Shown: in pieces, positions 8,572 through 16,716 of the stretch | Layout of the letters: each line of letters begins with the position of its first letter | Position numbering within the stretch: the first letter of the stretch is position 1 | Assembly (NCBI RefSeq): GCF_014697425.1 | Contig: NZ_JACJRU010000024.1 | Location: 50,144 to 114,143 of the forward strand | Direction: 5' to 3' | Source of the DNA: Nostoc sp. FACHB-110 | GTDB taxonomy: Bacteria > Cyanobacteriota > Cyanobacteriia > Cyanobacteriales > Nostocaceae | DNA: 64,000 nucleotides | The notes under the pieces: model-generated | What the model was told of the DNA's origin: nothing | What the model saw: the letters and a program-made list of their open reading frames with translations, nothing else | Databases searched by the model: none | Program-made: the position numbers and the translations under genes

Positions 8572-9552
8572 ATGTTCCCCATACAACGCCCCCGCCGTCT
8601 GCGTAGCCATCCTCAACTGCGCCGGATGGTACGTGAAACTGTCCTCACAACCAGTGATTTGATTTACCCTTTGTTCGCCGTACCAGGTACAGGTATTGCC
8701 AACGAAGTCAAATCTATGCCTGGAGTCTACCAACTATCGGTAGATAAAATTGTCGAAGAAGCCAAAGAAGTTTATGACTTAGGAATTCCCGCCATTATTT
8801 TATTCGGTATTCCTGCGGATAAAGATACAGATGCTACTGGTGCTTGGCATGATTGTGGCATAGTCCAAAAAGCGGCGACTGCTGTGAAAGAAGCAGTACC
8901 AGATTTAATTGTGGTGGCTGACACTTGCTTGTGTGAATACACCAGTCACGGTCACTGTGGCTATTTACAAGTTGGTGATTTGACAGGACGGGTATTAAAC
9001 GACCCCACCTTAGAATTGCTCAAAAAAACAGCAGTCTCTCAAGCCAAAGCTGGTGCAGATATCATTGCCCCATCAGGGATGATGGATGGCTTTGTTCAAG
9101 CAATTCGGGCAGGTTTAGATGAAGCGGGATTCCAAGACACACCGATTTTGTCTTATGCTGCTAAATATGCTTCGGCTTATTATGGCCCATTCCGGGATGC
9201 CGCCGAATCTACACCGCAATTTGGCGACAGAAGAACTTACCAAATGGATCCTGGTAACGCCCGTGAAGCCATTAAGGAAATTGAATTAGATATAGCCGAA
9301 GGCGCGGATATGCTAATGGTGAAGCCGGCTTTGGCATACATGGATATTATTTGGCGAGTGAAGGAAGCAAGTAATTTGCCCGTTGCGGCTTACAATGTTT
9401 CTGGTGAATATTCCATGATTAAAGCCGCGGCTCTCAACGGCTGGGTTGATGAAGAGCGCGTAGTTATGGAAACTTTAACCAGCTTTAAACGGGCTGGTGC
9501 AGATTTAATTTTAACTTACCACGCCAAAGATGCTGCCCGTTGGTTGCGGTAG
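8572..9552 (+). CDS. hemB: Porphobilinogen synthase (delta-aminolevulinate dehydratase)
   Basis: This 326-residue enzyme condenses two 5-aminolevulinate molecules into porphobilinogen, an early step of haem and chlorophyll synthesis. The zinc-type cysteine cluster is present (DTCLCEYTSHGHCG). So are the two active-site lysine contexts, AAKYASAYYGPFRDA and LMVKPAL. The frame is open from 8530, but homologues begin near FPIQRPRRLR, so I use ATG 8572. The gene is monocistronic as far as I can see. A 64-bp inverted-repeat element lies just downstream. Confidence 0.95.
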   Translation: MFPIQRPRRLRSHPQLRRMVRETVLTTSDLIYPLFAVPGTGIANEVKSMPGVYQLSVDKIVEEAKEVYDLGIPAIILFGIPADKDTDATGAWHDCGIVQKAATAVKEAVPDLIVVADTCLCEYTSHGHCGYLQVGDLTGRVLNDPTLELLKKTAVSQAKAGADIIAPSGMMDGFVQAIRAGLDEAGFQDTPILSYAAKYASAYYGPFRDAAESTPQFGDRRTYQMDPGNAREAIKEIELDIAEGADMLMVKPALAYMDIIWRVKEASNLPVAAYNVSGEYSMIKAAALNGWVDEERVVMETLTSFKRAGADLILTYHAKDAARWLR

Positions 9553-9575
9553 GTTGATTTTTTCAGTTGTATTTC

Positions 9576-9639
9576 ATCTCACGCTCAAGGCGCAGAGGCG
9601 CGAAGTCTTTCTTTGTGTTTTTGTGTTTAGGCGTGAGAT
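9576..9639. repeat. 64-bp inverted-repeat element downstream of hemB
   Basis: ATCTCACGC (9576-9584) and GCGTGAGAT (9631-9639) are perfect 9-bp inverted ends. The interior has a GGCGCAGAGGCGCGAAG motif similar to other intergenic repeats in this window (for example near 55620-55695). It may also act as a transcription end for hemB. Confidence 0.6.
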
Positions 9640-9793
9640 TGTTGTGTATAAATATTTTACTGATTTTAGGATTTATCAGTAGGATTTTCCCTTATACCCT
9701 TACACCCAGTCTCAACAAATAATCTTTATGCGTATTCCCTAAAGGAATTACCTCGTTTGCTAGAGGAACGAGCGATCGCTTATCCAATAAAAT

Positions 9794-9832
9794 AATTGAC
9801 AAATTCTTGGCAATTGGTCTTTTTGGTCAATT
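9794..9832. promoter_or_regulatory. Possible operator upstream of the HTH gene
   Basis: AATTGAC (9794-9800) and GTCAATT (9826-9832) form an inverted repeat spaced by 25 bases, with a further CAATTG between them. It lies about 50-85 bases before the start of the small HTH gene, so autoregulation is possible. This is inference from position and symmetry only. Confidence 0.3.
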
Positions 9833-9880
9833 GATTTAATAAATTAACTTTTAAATTATTTTAAAGGGGAGCATGGAATT

Positions 9881-10171
9881 ATGGATATGCAAGTCCTGAG
9901 AGAGCGTGCTGGACTTAGCCGTGCTGAGGTAGCCTTCAGGCTTGCAATCAGTGAAACGAGCGTTCGCAACTGGGAAGCCGGACGCACGGAACCAACAATG
10001 ACACCAAAAAAATATGTAGAAGCTTTGCGTTTGTTTAGATGTACACCAGAAGAATTAGCCGCCGCCAGCGAAAAGTCCATTAATCAACGACATAAACGTA
10101 AACCAGGCAGACCAAAACGCTTTCCTGATAATCAGGTAGCTCAGATGACGGATTCGCCAGTTTGTACCTGA
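9881..10171 (+). CDS. Small XRE-type helix-turn-helix protein with AT-hook-like tail
   Basis: This is a 96-residue predicted DNA-binding protein. Residues about 3-58 form a Cro/C1-type HTH (LRERAGLSRAEVAFRLAISETSVRNWEAGRTEP). The C-terminal part contains KRKPGRPKRF, which matches the GRP core of AT-hook minor-groove binders. The arrangement suggests sequence-specific binding strengthened by AT-rich minor-groove contact. A GGGGAG site lies about 9 bases before the ATG. It stands alone between hemB and pdhB, with a palindromic candidate operator upstream. The target genes are unknown. Confidence 0.85.
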   Translation: MDMQVLRERAGLSRAEVAFRLAISETSVRNWEAGRTEPTMTPKKYVEALRLFRCTPEELAAASEKSINQRHKRKPGRPKRFPDNQVAQMTDSPVCT

Positions 10172-10404
10172 TAGTCTGCTAACTGTAGCATAGCCACTGA
10201 TAAAATCTAGTTTATGGTGATAGCTTGGGTGAGCAAATCTGGTGTATCAAACAGAAACTAGGGACTAGAGTTAAGAAAATGTTTGAGACTCTCTAGCCTC
10301 TAATCTCTATTTTTAAGTCAAAATTTGACTAGTGCGATCGCTCACGATATTAGCCACGAAGGCACGATAAGATTCTAAAACAACAGTCGGAACTAAAGGT
10401 TTAA

Positions 10405-11388
10405 ATGGCAGAAACATTATTTTTCAACGCTCTGCGCGAAGCCATTGATGAAGAAATGGCGCGTGATTCCAGTGTATTCGTGCTTGGTGAAGACGTAGGA
10501 CACTACGGCGGTTCCTATAAAGTTACCAAAGACCTATACAAAAAGTATGGTGATTTGCGAGTTTTAGATACTCCCATTGCCGAAAATAGCTTTACTGGTA
10601 TAGCAGTCGGGGCGGCCATGACTGGGTTGCGACCGATAATTGAAGGAATGAACATGGGCTTTCTGCTCCTAGCCTTCAACCAAATTTCTAACAACGCCGG
10701 GATGTTGCGCTATACCTCCGGCGGTAACTTTAAGATTCCAATGGTAATTCGTGGCCCTGGTGGTGTTGGTAGACAACTCGGTGCAGAACACTCCCAACGT
10801 TTAGAAGCATATTTCCAAGCTGTACCAGGATTAAAAATTGTTGCTTGCTCCACCCCCTATAACGCTAAAGGATTGCTCAAAGCAGCCATTCGTGATGACA
10901 ACCCAGTGCTGTTTTTTGAACACGTACTGCTGTATAACTTGAAAGAAAATTTACCAGAAGAAGAATACATCCTGCCTTTAGATAAGGCGGAAGTGGTGCG
11001 TAGTGGTAAAGATGTCACAATTCTTACCTATTCCCGGATGCGTCATCATGTGATGCAAGCCGTGAAAGCTTTAGAAAAACAAGGTTACGACCCAGAAGTA
11101 ATTGATTTAATATCACTCAAACCATTAGATTTTGATACCATCGGCGCATCAATACGCAAAACTCACCGCGTGATTGTTGTGGAAGAGTGTATGAGAACTG
11201 GTGGTATTGGCGCAGAGTTAACCGCCTCAATTAACGATCGCTTGTTTGATGAATTAGATGCGCCTGTTTTGCGTTTATCTTCTCAAGATATTCCCACACC
11301 TTATAACGGCACTCTAGAGCGTCTTACCATCGTCCAGCCAGAGCAAATCGTCGAAGCTGTACAAAAAATGGTCGCAATGCGGGTTTAA
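10405..11388 (+). CDS. pdhB: Pyruvate dehydrogenase E1 component, beta subunit
   Basis: This 327-residue protein is the beta subunit of the thiamine-diphosphate-dependent E1 enzyme, which feeds acetyl groups to the lipoyl E2 component. The N-terminal pyrimidine-binding transketolase domain (VLGEDVGHYGGSYKVTKDL) and C-terminal transketolase domain (YSRMRHHVMQA) are both present. Length is typical. An AAAGG motif sits just before the ATG. The E1 alpha gene is not in the neighbourhood, as is usual in cyanobacteria, where pdh genes are scattered. Confidence 0.93.
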   Translation: MAETLFFNALREAIDEEMARDSSVFVLGEDVGHYGGSYKVTKDLYKKYGDLRVLDTPIAENSFTGIAVGAAMTGLRPIIEGMNMGFLLLAFNQISNNAGMLRYTSGGNFKIPMVIRGPGGVGRQLGAEHSQRLEAYFQAVPGLKIVACSTPYNAKGLLKAAIRDDNPVLFFEHVLLYNLKENLPEEEYILPLDKAEVVRSGKDVTILTYSRMRHHVMQAVKALEKQGYDPEVIDLISLKPLDFDTIGASIRKTHRVIVVEECMRTGGIGAELTASINDRLFDELDAPVLRLSSQDIPTPYNGTLERLTIVQPEQIVEAVQKMVAMRV

Positions 11389-11501
11389 AAAAATCTGAAG
11401 TGTGAAGTCTGAAATCTGTTCGCCTTTGGCACTCCGGGTTGCGTAGCGTCTGAAATATGAACTTCAGCCTAAACTGCCATAAGACGCTGTGCATTTTTCA
11501 C

Positions 11502-11557
11502 ACTTCATACTTCATACTTCATACTTCATACTTCACACTTCATACTTCACACTTCAT
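11502..11557. repeat. STRR array, eight ACTTCAT/ACTTCAC heptamers upstream of secD
   Basis: Eight contiguous heptamers are present, six ACTTCAT and two ACTTCAC. They end about 60 bases before the secD start. Inverse-oriented fragments of the same repeat (AAGTGTGAAG) occur near 11398-11407, so a long hairpin could form across the interval. Confidence 0.9.
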
Positions 11558-11616
11558 ACTTTCCGTAACTCAATCAAAGAGCGTTATTATAGCGTTTGTC
11601 AGTTGCGAGTTATGAT

Positions 11617-13038
11617 ATGCAAAGACAGCAGTCGCTATTAGCTTTGATATTAGTGTTGGTAATCGCTGCGATCGCGGTGATTGCCACAATTCCAGTGCCT
11701 CTGGGGTTAGATTTGCGGGGCGGTTCCCAGCTTACAATTCAGGTAAAACCTACCCAAGAAATTAAACAAATCACCGACCGTGAATTGGACGCGGTGAAGA
11801 AAGTAGTCGAAGGTAGAATTAACAGCCTTGGTGTTTCCGAACCAGTCATCCAAACCGTAGGTGCAGATAAAATATTAGTACAGTTGCCAGGGGTAAACGA
11901 CCCAGAGCAAGCAGAAAGAGTACTAGGTGGCACAGCACAATTAGAATTTCGTCAACAAAAACCAGGAACAGAAACTCAAGTGTTTGCCTTTCAATCCTCG
12001 CGCGCAGAACTGAAAGCCAAGCAGCAAGAATTACGCAACAGCAAAGATAAAGCTGCAGTTGCCAAGAATCAAGAAGAATTACAAAAAAATAATCAAGCAA
12101 TTTTAGATTTGTTTGAAAGTACCAACCCCCCACTCAATGGGCAGTATCTCAAAGATGCTTATGGTGAACCCACTCAAGGTAACAATTGGAATGTTGCTAT
12201 TCGCTTCGACCAAAAGGGTGGGGAATTATTCGCCGAACTTACAAAGAATCTAGCTGGTACAGGTCGCAGTATCGGTATTTTTCTCGATAACGAACTCATC
12301 AGTGCGCCTGTAGTTGGCCCTGAATTTGCTGCAACTGGGATTACTGGTGGTGCAGCGGTCATTACAGGACGCTTTACCGCCCAACAAGCCAATGATTTAG
12401 GCGTACAGTTGCGTGGTGGTGCTTTACCCGTACCCGTAGAAATTGCTGAAATCCGTACTGTTGGGGCTACCTTGGGACAAGACAGTATTGTTAGCAGCAT
12501 CTATGCTGGTGCTGGTGGTCTGTTTTTAGTATTAATATTTATGATTTTGTACTATAGACTACCAGGATTAATTGCGGATATTGCTCTAATTATCTACGCA
12601 ATTCTGACTTGGGCTTGCTTTTCTTTGTTGGGTGTAACTCTCACACTGCCAGGGATTGCTGGTTTTATCCTCAGTATTGGGATGGCGGTAGATGCTAACG
12701 TCCTAATTTTTGAGCGCACAAGAGAAGAATTACAAGCAGGTAAGTCATTGTATCGTTCTGTGGAATCTGGCTTTTACCGAGCTTTTTCTAGTATCTTAGA
12801 CGGCAACGTCACAACAGTTATTGCCTGTGCTGCGCTATTCTGGCTAGGTGCTGGTTTGGTTAAAGGCTTTGCTTTAACTTTGGCTTTAGGTGTAGTAGTG
12901 AGTATGTTTACAGCCATTACCTGTAGTCGTACTTTCATGTTTGTGGCAATTTCGATTCCTGCACTGCGAAAACCAGAATTTTTCTGTCCCAATTTGTCAG
13001 CATCAGGAGCATCTAATAAGACTGAGGTAGCGCAATGA
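11617..13038 (+). CDS. secD: Protein translocase subunit SecD
   Basis: This 473-residue plasma/thylakoid membrane protein uses the proton gradient with SecF to help SecYEG export. It has one N-terminal span, a large periplasmic P1 region (about 30-270, including LRGGSQLTIQV) and five C-terminal spans. The conserved GMAVDANVLIFERTREE and LRGGALPVP motifs are present. An upstream in-frame TTG (11596) would add seven residues; I prefer ATG 11617. Its stop overlaps the secF start by 4 nt (ATGA). Confidence 0.95.
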   Translation: MQRQQSLLALILVLVIAAIAVIATIPVPLGLDLRGGSQLTIQVKPTQEIKQITDRELDAVKKVVEGRINSLGVSEPVIQTVGADKILVQLPGVNDPEQAERVLGGTAQLEFRQQKPGTETQVFAFQSSRAELKAKQQELRNSKDKAAVAKNQEELQKNNQAILDLFESTNPPLNGQYLKDAYGEPTQGNNWNVAIRFDQKGGELFAELTKNLAGTGRSIGIFLDNELISAPVVGPEFAATGITGGAAVITGRFTAQQANDLGVQLRGGALPVPVEIAEIRTVGATLGQDSIVSSIYAGAGGLFLVLIFMILYYRLPGLIADIALIIYAILTWACFSLLGVTLTLPGIAGFILSIGMAVDANVLIFERTREELQAGKSLYRSVESGFYRAFSSILDGNVTTVIACAALFWLGAGLVKGFALTLALGVVVSMFTAITCSRTFMFVAISIPALRKPEFFCPNLSASGASNKTEVAQ

Positions 13039-14003
13039 AACTGAGTATTAATAAATCGCGATCGCTTTGGTGGTTTCTTTCATCTGCCATCATTATAGCG
13101 GGGATAATCTCAATGATTATTTCTTGGCAAAACCCCAATATTCGCGCGCCCCTACGTCCTAGTTTAGATTTTATCGGTGGCACAAGATTACAATTTGAAA
13201 GGGATTGCTCTCAACCTAAGAACTGCGAGCAACCACTTGATATTAATGTTGTTCGAGAAGTTGCCAAAGAACAAGGACTAGGTGATAGTAGTATCCAAAT
13301 TGTCGCTGATAAAGAAACAGGTGCAGAAAACGGGATATTAATTAGGACGAAAAATTTAAACCGCGATCAGCGTACCCAGTTGCAAAATGCTCTCAGCGCA
13401 AAAGTTGGTACTTTTGACCAGCAGAAAAATCAAATTGATACTGTTGGCCCGACTTTAGGGCGAGAATTATTTACCTCTGGGGTGATCGCCTTGATTGTAT
13501 CCTTTGGGGGGATTGTTGTTTACTTGGCTTTCCGATTCCAGCTAGATTATGCCGTCTTTGCGATCATTGCTCTGTTTCATGATGTAGTCATGACAACAGG
13601 CATATTCTCAATTTTAGGTCTGGTTTTGGGAACTGAAGTCGATAGCCTCTTTATTGTCGCTTTATTAACAATTACAGGTTTCTCTGTCAACGACACAGTA
13701 GTAATTTACGATCGCATTCGAGAAACACTCAAAACCAATCCCAATCGCCCCATTGCTGAGATTGTAGATGATGCGGTTAATCAAACTTTGTCTAGGTCAA
13801 TCAACACTACTTTAACAACTTTGTTGACTTTATTTGCCATTTTTCTGTTTGGGGGAGCAACACTCAAAAACTTTGCCTTAGCTCTAATTATTGGCTTCAC
13901 AGCAGGCGCTTACTCCAGTATTTTTATTGCTAGTACTCTCTTAGCTTTATGGCGAGAACGTACAGGTAAATCTAATCTGGGAACAAGCAACGAAGCAATT
14001 TAA
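13035..14003 (+). CDS. secF: Protein translocase subunit SecF
   Basis: This 322-residue partner of SecD has a first span at about 11-30. It then carries DFIGGTRLQFE, the D1-like motif of SecF, a short periplasmic domain, and five spans that include the conserved GFSVNDTVVIYDRIRE. The 4-nt overlap with secD implies translational coupling. There are two cysteines in a small periplasmic insert (RDCSQPKNCEQ) that could form a disulfide. Confidence 0.95.
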   Translation: MKLSINKSRSLWWFLSSAIIIAGIISMIISWQNPNIRAPLRPSLDFIGGTRLQFERDCSQPKNCEQPLDINVVREVAKEQGLGDSSIQIVADKETGAENGILIRTKNLNRDQRTQLQNALSAKVGTFDQQKNQIDTVGPTLGRELFTSGVIALIVSFGGIVVYLAFRFQLDYAVFAIIALFHDVVMTTGIFSILGLVLGTEVDSLFIVALLTITGFSVNDTVVIYDRIRETLKTNPNRPIAEIVDDAVNQTLSRSINTTLTTLLTLFAIFLFGGATLKNFALALIIGFTAGAYSSIFIASTLLALWRERTGKSNLGTSNEAI

Positions 14004-14078
14004 TCTACGGAAAATTATTTCATCAAAATTTTCTTATTTTCCCTCTACTTATCAATCTCCTGCTTCTCGTAGTGAAAT

Positions 14079-14471
14079 ATGGATCAATCTGAACAGCCAC
14101 AAATAACTGACCCATCGTTTGCTCAACAAGTACAGAAACTACATCAGCTGACTGTATACGGCAGATGGTTGTTTGTTACTTTTTTATGGCTGACCATAGT
14201 ACCTTTTTGTCTATGGGATTTACGCTCCGAGATTGCTTTGTGGCAGCAATATTTTACCTGGGTAGCGGTACGGTATGGGCTTCTCTATCATCCCCTGTCT
14301 ACCCTAGGATTAAGCTTCTGCATTGGGATGACCGTTGCTGTTTTAGTTTGGCAAAGCCGCAATATTTTAATTGGGCTACCACAACAAGAAAAAGAACGTT
14401 TAGAAAAACAAGTTTGTCGCATCCGCCAGCAGGGGCCCACTCATCCTCTATGGAAGTTAATTTGTCAGTAA
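14079..14471 (+). CDS. Conserved membrane protein of unknown function
   Basis: This is a 130-residue protein with a polar N-terminus of about 25 residues and two predicted membrane spans (about 30-48 and 72-92). A charged C-terminal tail (QQEKERLEKQVCRIRQQGP) may form a short helix. I do not recognise a named family. It lies 75 bases after secF on the same strand and could be cotranscribed with the Sec genes. The reading frame has a start and composition typical of real membrane proteins here. Confidence 0.65.
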   Translation: MDQSEQPQITDPSFAQQVQKLHQLTVYGRWLFVTFLWLTIVPFCLWDLRSEIALWQQYFTWVAVRYGLLYHPLSTLGLSFCIGMTVAVLVWQSRNILIGLPQQEKERLEKQVCRIRQQGPTHPLWKLICQ

Positions 14472-14582
14472 ATCTTGAATAAAAAAATTTATCCGGCTTG
14501 TAAATATACCTATGTAAAATATTTAGCACAATATGACTAAACCAAAGCAAAGATACTTATTGCTACAATTGAGCGCCTACAA

Positions 14583-15041
14583 ATGAAATATCCTCAGATT
14601 AGATTTAGCGATCGCCACTCTGATGTAGACCTTTACCAACTCCAAGAGCTATTTAATATTTCTGCTTTTTGGGCTAAAGGACGTAGCATCGAGGATTTAG
14701 GCATAGCCGTTACCAATAGCGACCCAGTGATTTCTCTGTGGGATGAGACAAAACTGATTGGCTTTGCCAGAGCAACTTCTGATGGTATCTATCGCGCCAC
14801 AATCTGGGATGTGGTAATTCACCCAGACTATCAAGGAACGGGACTAGGAAGTAAGTTAGTTGAGACTGTTTTGAGTCATCCCCGTATGAGGTGGGTTGAG
14901 CGAGTCTATTTAATGACAACTCACCAACAGGGATTTTACGAAAAAATTGGTTTTCAACCCAACAGCACTACAACTATGGTGCTAAATCAATCTAAACAGC
15001 TTGGTTCTCTATCGGCTGCGGAACTCCAGTTTCAGGAATAG
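14583..15041 (+). CDS. GNAT-family N-acetyltransferase (Ycf52-like)
   Basis: This is a 152-residue GNAT protein. Residues about 55-105 hold the acetyl-CoA-binding motif A (VVIHPDYQGTGLGSKLV), preceded by IGFARATSDGIYRATIWD and followed by FYEKIGF. The same pattern occurs in a second copy at 19422-19970, so the two are paralogues. Related proteins in plastids are called Ycf52 or NSI and acetylate proteins or small amines; the substrate here is unknown. The 3' end overlaps the convergent histidine-kinase-like gene by 50 bases. Confidence 0.85.
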   Translation: MKYPQIRFSDRHSDVDLYQLQELFNISAFWAKGRSIEDLGIAVTNSDPVISLWDETKLIGFARATSDGIYRATIWDVVIHPDYQGTGLGSKLVETVLSHPRMRWVERVYLMTTHQQGFYEKIGFQPNSTTTMVLNQSKQLGSLSAAELQFQE

Positions 15042-15933
15042 CGAGGGGAATAACAATTTGTACCCTAGTCAGCACTTCCATTGATTCTTTTGTTGTATGG
15101 GGAAGTATTTCTAACTTCCCTCCCATCACATCTAACAAAGTTTGATTAAGTAATAATTTCATTCCTGGTGATAAAGTAGCCTGCTCATTTTGCGTTTGGG
15201 GAGGCTCTATATTAGTTTGCATTAAATCAATCGGTTCACTGTTAAATAATGCTTGGCTAGGTACATCTAAACAAATATTAACTGTCTGATTAGGAGATGA
15301 AACACTACTAGAAAGATGAATACTTCCTTCTTCCATTTGCGCGATCGCAGTGTCTATTAAATTGACTAATACTTGGCGTAGCCAACGGTGATCAGCCAAA
15401 ACAAAAATTGTGGGATCGGCTGGTGACACACGCAAGGAAAAATTGCGATTGGCTGCCAACATATAAGTTAAATCTTTAACTTCTTGAAAAATTGTTTCTA
15501 AAGAGCGCGGCTGAATATTTAATTTATTTGTCCCATATTCTGTTCTGGCTACACTGAGAATTTCATCCATCAAACTGAGTAATTTCAAAGCTTTTTCATG
15601 GGCTTGTTCAATAAATTCTCGTTCTTCTGCGGGATTTTCACATAAATCTGACAAAATCAATTGATGCAAGCCAATCAAACTGTTAAGTGGCGATCGCAAT
15701 TCATGGGTAGTCCGCGCCAAAAATCCGGCTTTAAACTGGCTCATTTCTTGTGCCATTTGATATGCTAGCTGCGTTTGTTTGATTTCTTGCAGCAGTTCTG
15801 GCACATTTTGTTGTACTGGTGATTCTCCTGGCAATGAGGGAAATTCCTGATTTTTTGACCTGCGAATTAACTGGCCTAAACCCATTCCCAATCCTAATCC
15901 AACGCCGATATATACCCAGTTGCTCCAATCCAT
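14992..15933 (-). CDS. Histidine-kinase-like membrane protein with degenerate ATPase domain
   Basis: This is a 313-residue protein with one N-terminal membrane span (about 5-22, glycine-rich) and a coiled linker. A HisKA dimerisation domain carries an intact H-box (FLARTTHELRSPLNSLIG). The C-terminal HATPase-like region looks eroded. The N-box reads NLIDTAIAQ where an Asn is expected before the Ala, and there is no DxGxG motif or GxGLGL motif. It may keep the phospho-acceptor His without ATP binding, or act as a modulator of another kinase. No response regulator is adjacent. Its end overlaps the GNAT gene tail to tail. Confidence 0.7.
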   Translation of the reverse strand: MDWSNWVYIGVGLGLGMGLGQLIRRSKNQEFPSLPGESPVQQNVPELLQEIKQTQLAYQMAQEMSQFKAGFLARTTHELRSPLNSLIGLHQLILSDLCENPAEEREFIEQAHEKALKLLSLMDEILSVARTEYGTNKLNIQPRSLETIFQEVKDLTYMLAANRNFSLRVSPADPTIFVLADHRWLRQVLVNLIDTAIAQMEEGSIHLSSSVSSPNQTVNICLDVPSQALFNSEPIDLMQTNIEPPQTQNEQATLSPGMKLLLNQTLLDVMGGKLEILPHTTKESMEVLTRVQIVIPLAIPETGVPQPIENQAV

Positions 15934-15985
15934 AATTTGGCAATAATTAACTTTTTAAGAGAACACAATCATACAAAACCACGGA

Positions 15986-16582
15986 TTAATTCAGTGTGAT
16001 TTCACCCTGACGCAAAATTTGCCAATTTGTCCCTGTCCATTTAGCAACAGTAGAAGGTACACCAACTCCTAAGCCTTCATTAGTAGCCAAGGACAACGCA
16101 TCAGGAAACTGTACAGCAATTTCCGCCATTGTTGATAACGGCGGTTGTCCTGAAAAATTAGCACTTGTTGTGGCTAAAGGCCCAGTTTTCGCCAAAATAG
16201 CACGAGCGATCGCACTATTAGGTACGCGAATACCAATGGTAGTAGGATCGTTAGGGTTCATTGCTGGAGGTAAGCGTAGGCGTAGCCCGTCGGAGACATC
16301 GCTAGCTGGTAACACCAAAGTTAACGCCCCAGGCCAATATTTGTTGACTACTTGTTGCCAAATTTCATACTCATCTTGGCTACCTTTGACGTAAGGCCAC
16401 AAATCCTCAGCCCTAGCAGCCATCAAAATCAAAGGTTTATCTTGACTGCGCTGTTTCGCCGCAAAAATTAATCCTGCTTTTTCTGGCAATGTTGCAAGTG
16501 CAGGTACAGTATCGGTAGGAAAACTCACCAATTGACCAGCGCGTGCGCCAGCTATCAGAGTTTCTAAATTTACTAAAGCCAT
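15986..16582 (-). CDS. tsaC: L-threonylcarbamoyladenylate synthase (Sua5/YrdC family)
   Basis: This 198-residue enzyme makes threonylcarbamoyl-AMP from threonine, bicarbonate and ATP, the donor for t6A at position 37 of ANN-reading tRNAs. The motifs SFPTDTVPALA, KQRSQDKPL and TSANFSG are present. The frame is open 24 codons further upstream, but that part is encoded by an inverted-repeat element, so I use ATG 16582. Residues around SDVSDGLRLRL are encoded by a repeat-like sequence (16271-16304). TsaD, the transferase that uses the product, is encoded at 22509-23549. Confidence 0.88.
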   Translation of the reverse strand: MALVNLETLIAGARAGQLVSFPTDTVPALATLPEKAGLIFAAKQRSQDKPLILMAARAEDLWPYVKGSQDEYEIWQQVVNKYWPGALTLVLPASDVSDGLRLRLPPAMNPNDPTTIGIRVPNSAIARAILAKTGPLATTSANFSGQPPLSTMAEIAVQFPDALSLATNEGLGVGVPSTVAKWTGTNWQILRQGEITLN

Positions 16583-16599
16583 GATTACGCAATAAAACT

Positions 16600-16669
16600 T
16601 AGGAGTTATGAATGGAAAAAAAGCGATTTGTTTATTTTCGCTTTTATCTCCCAAAATTCATAACTCCTA
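16600..16669. repeat. 70-bp inverted-repeat element upstream of tsaC
   Basis: The ends TAGGAGTTATGAAT (16600-16613) and ATTCATAACTCCTA (16656-16669) are perfect 14-bp inverted repeats. An inner pair (AAAAGCGA with TCGCTTTT) extends the hairpin. It sits between prmC and tsaC, just upstream of the tsaC start. It is a MITE-like candidate or a transcription end for the tic22-prmC unit. Confidence 0.75.
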
Positions 16670-16716
16670 TATGCTTGGATAAAATTCGCAGCTTTTAAAA
16701 TCCACCCAGGTAGATT

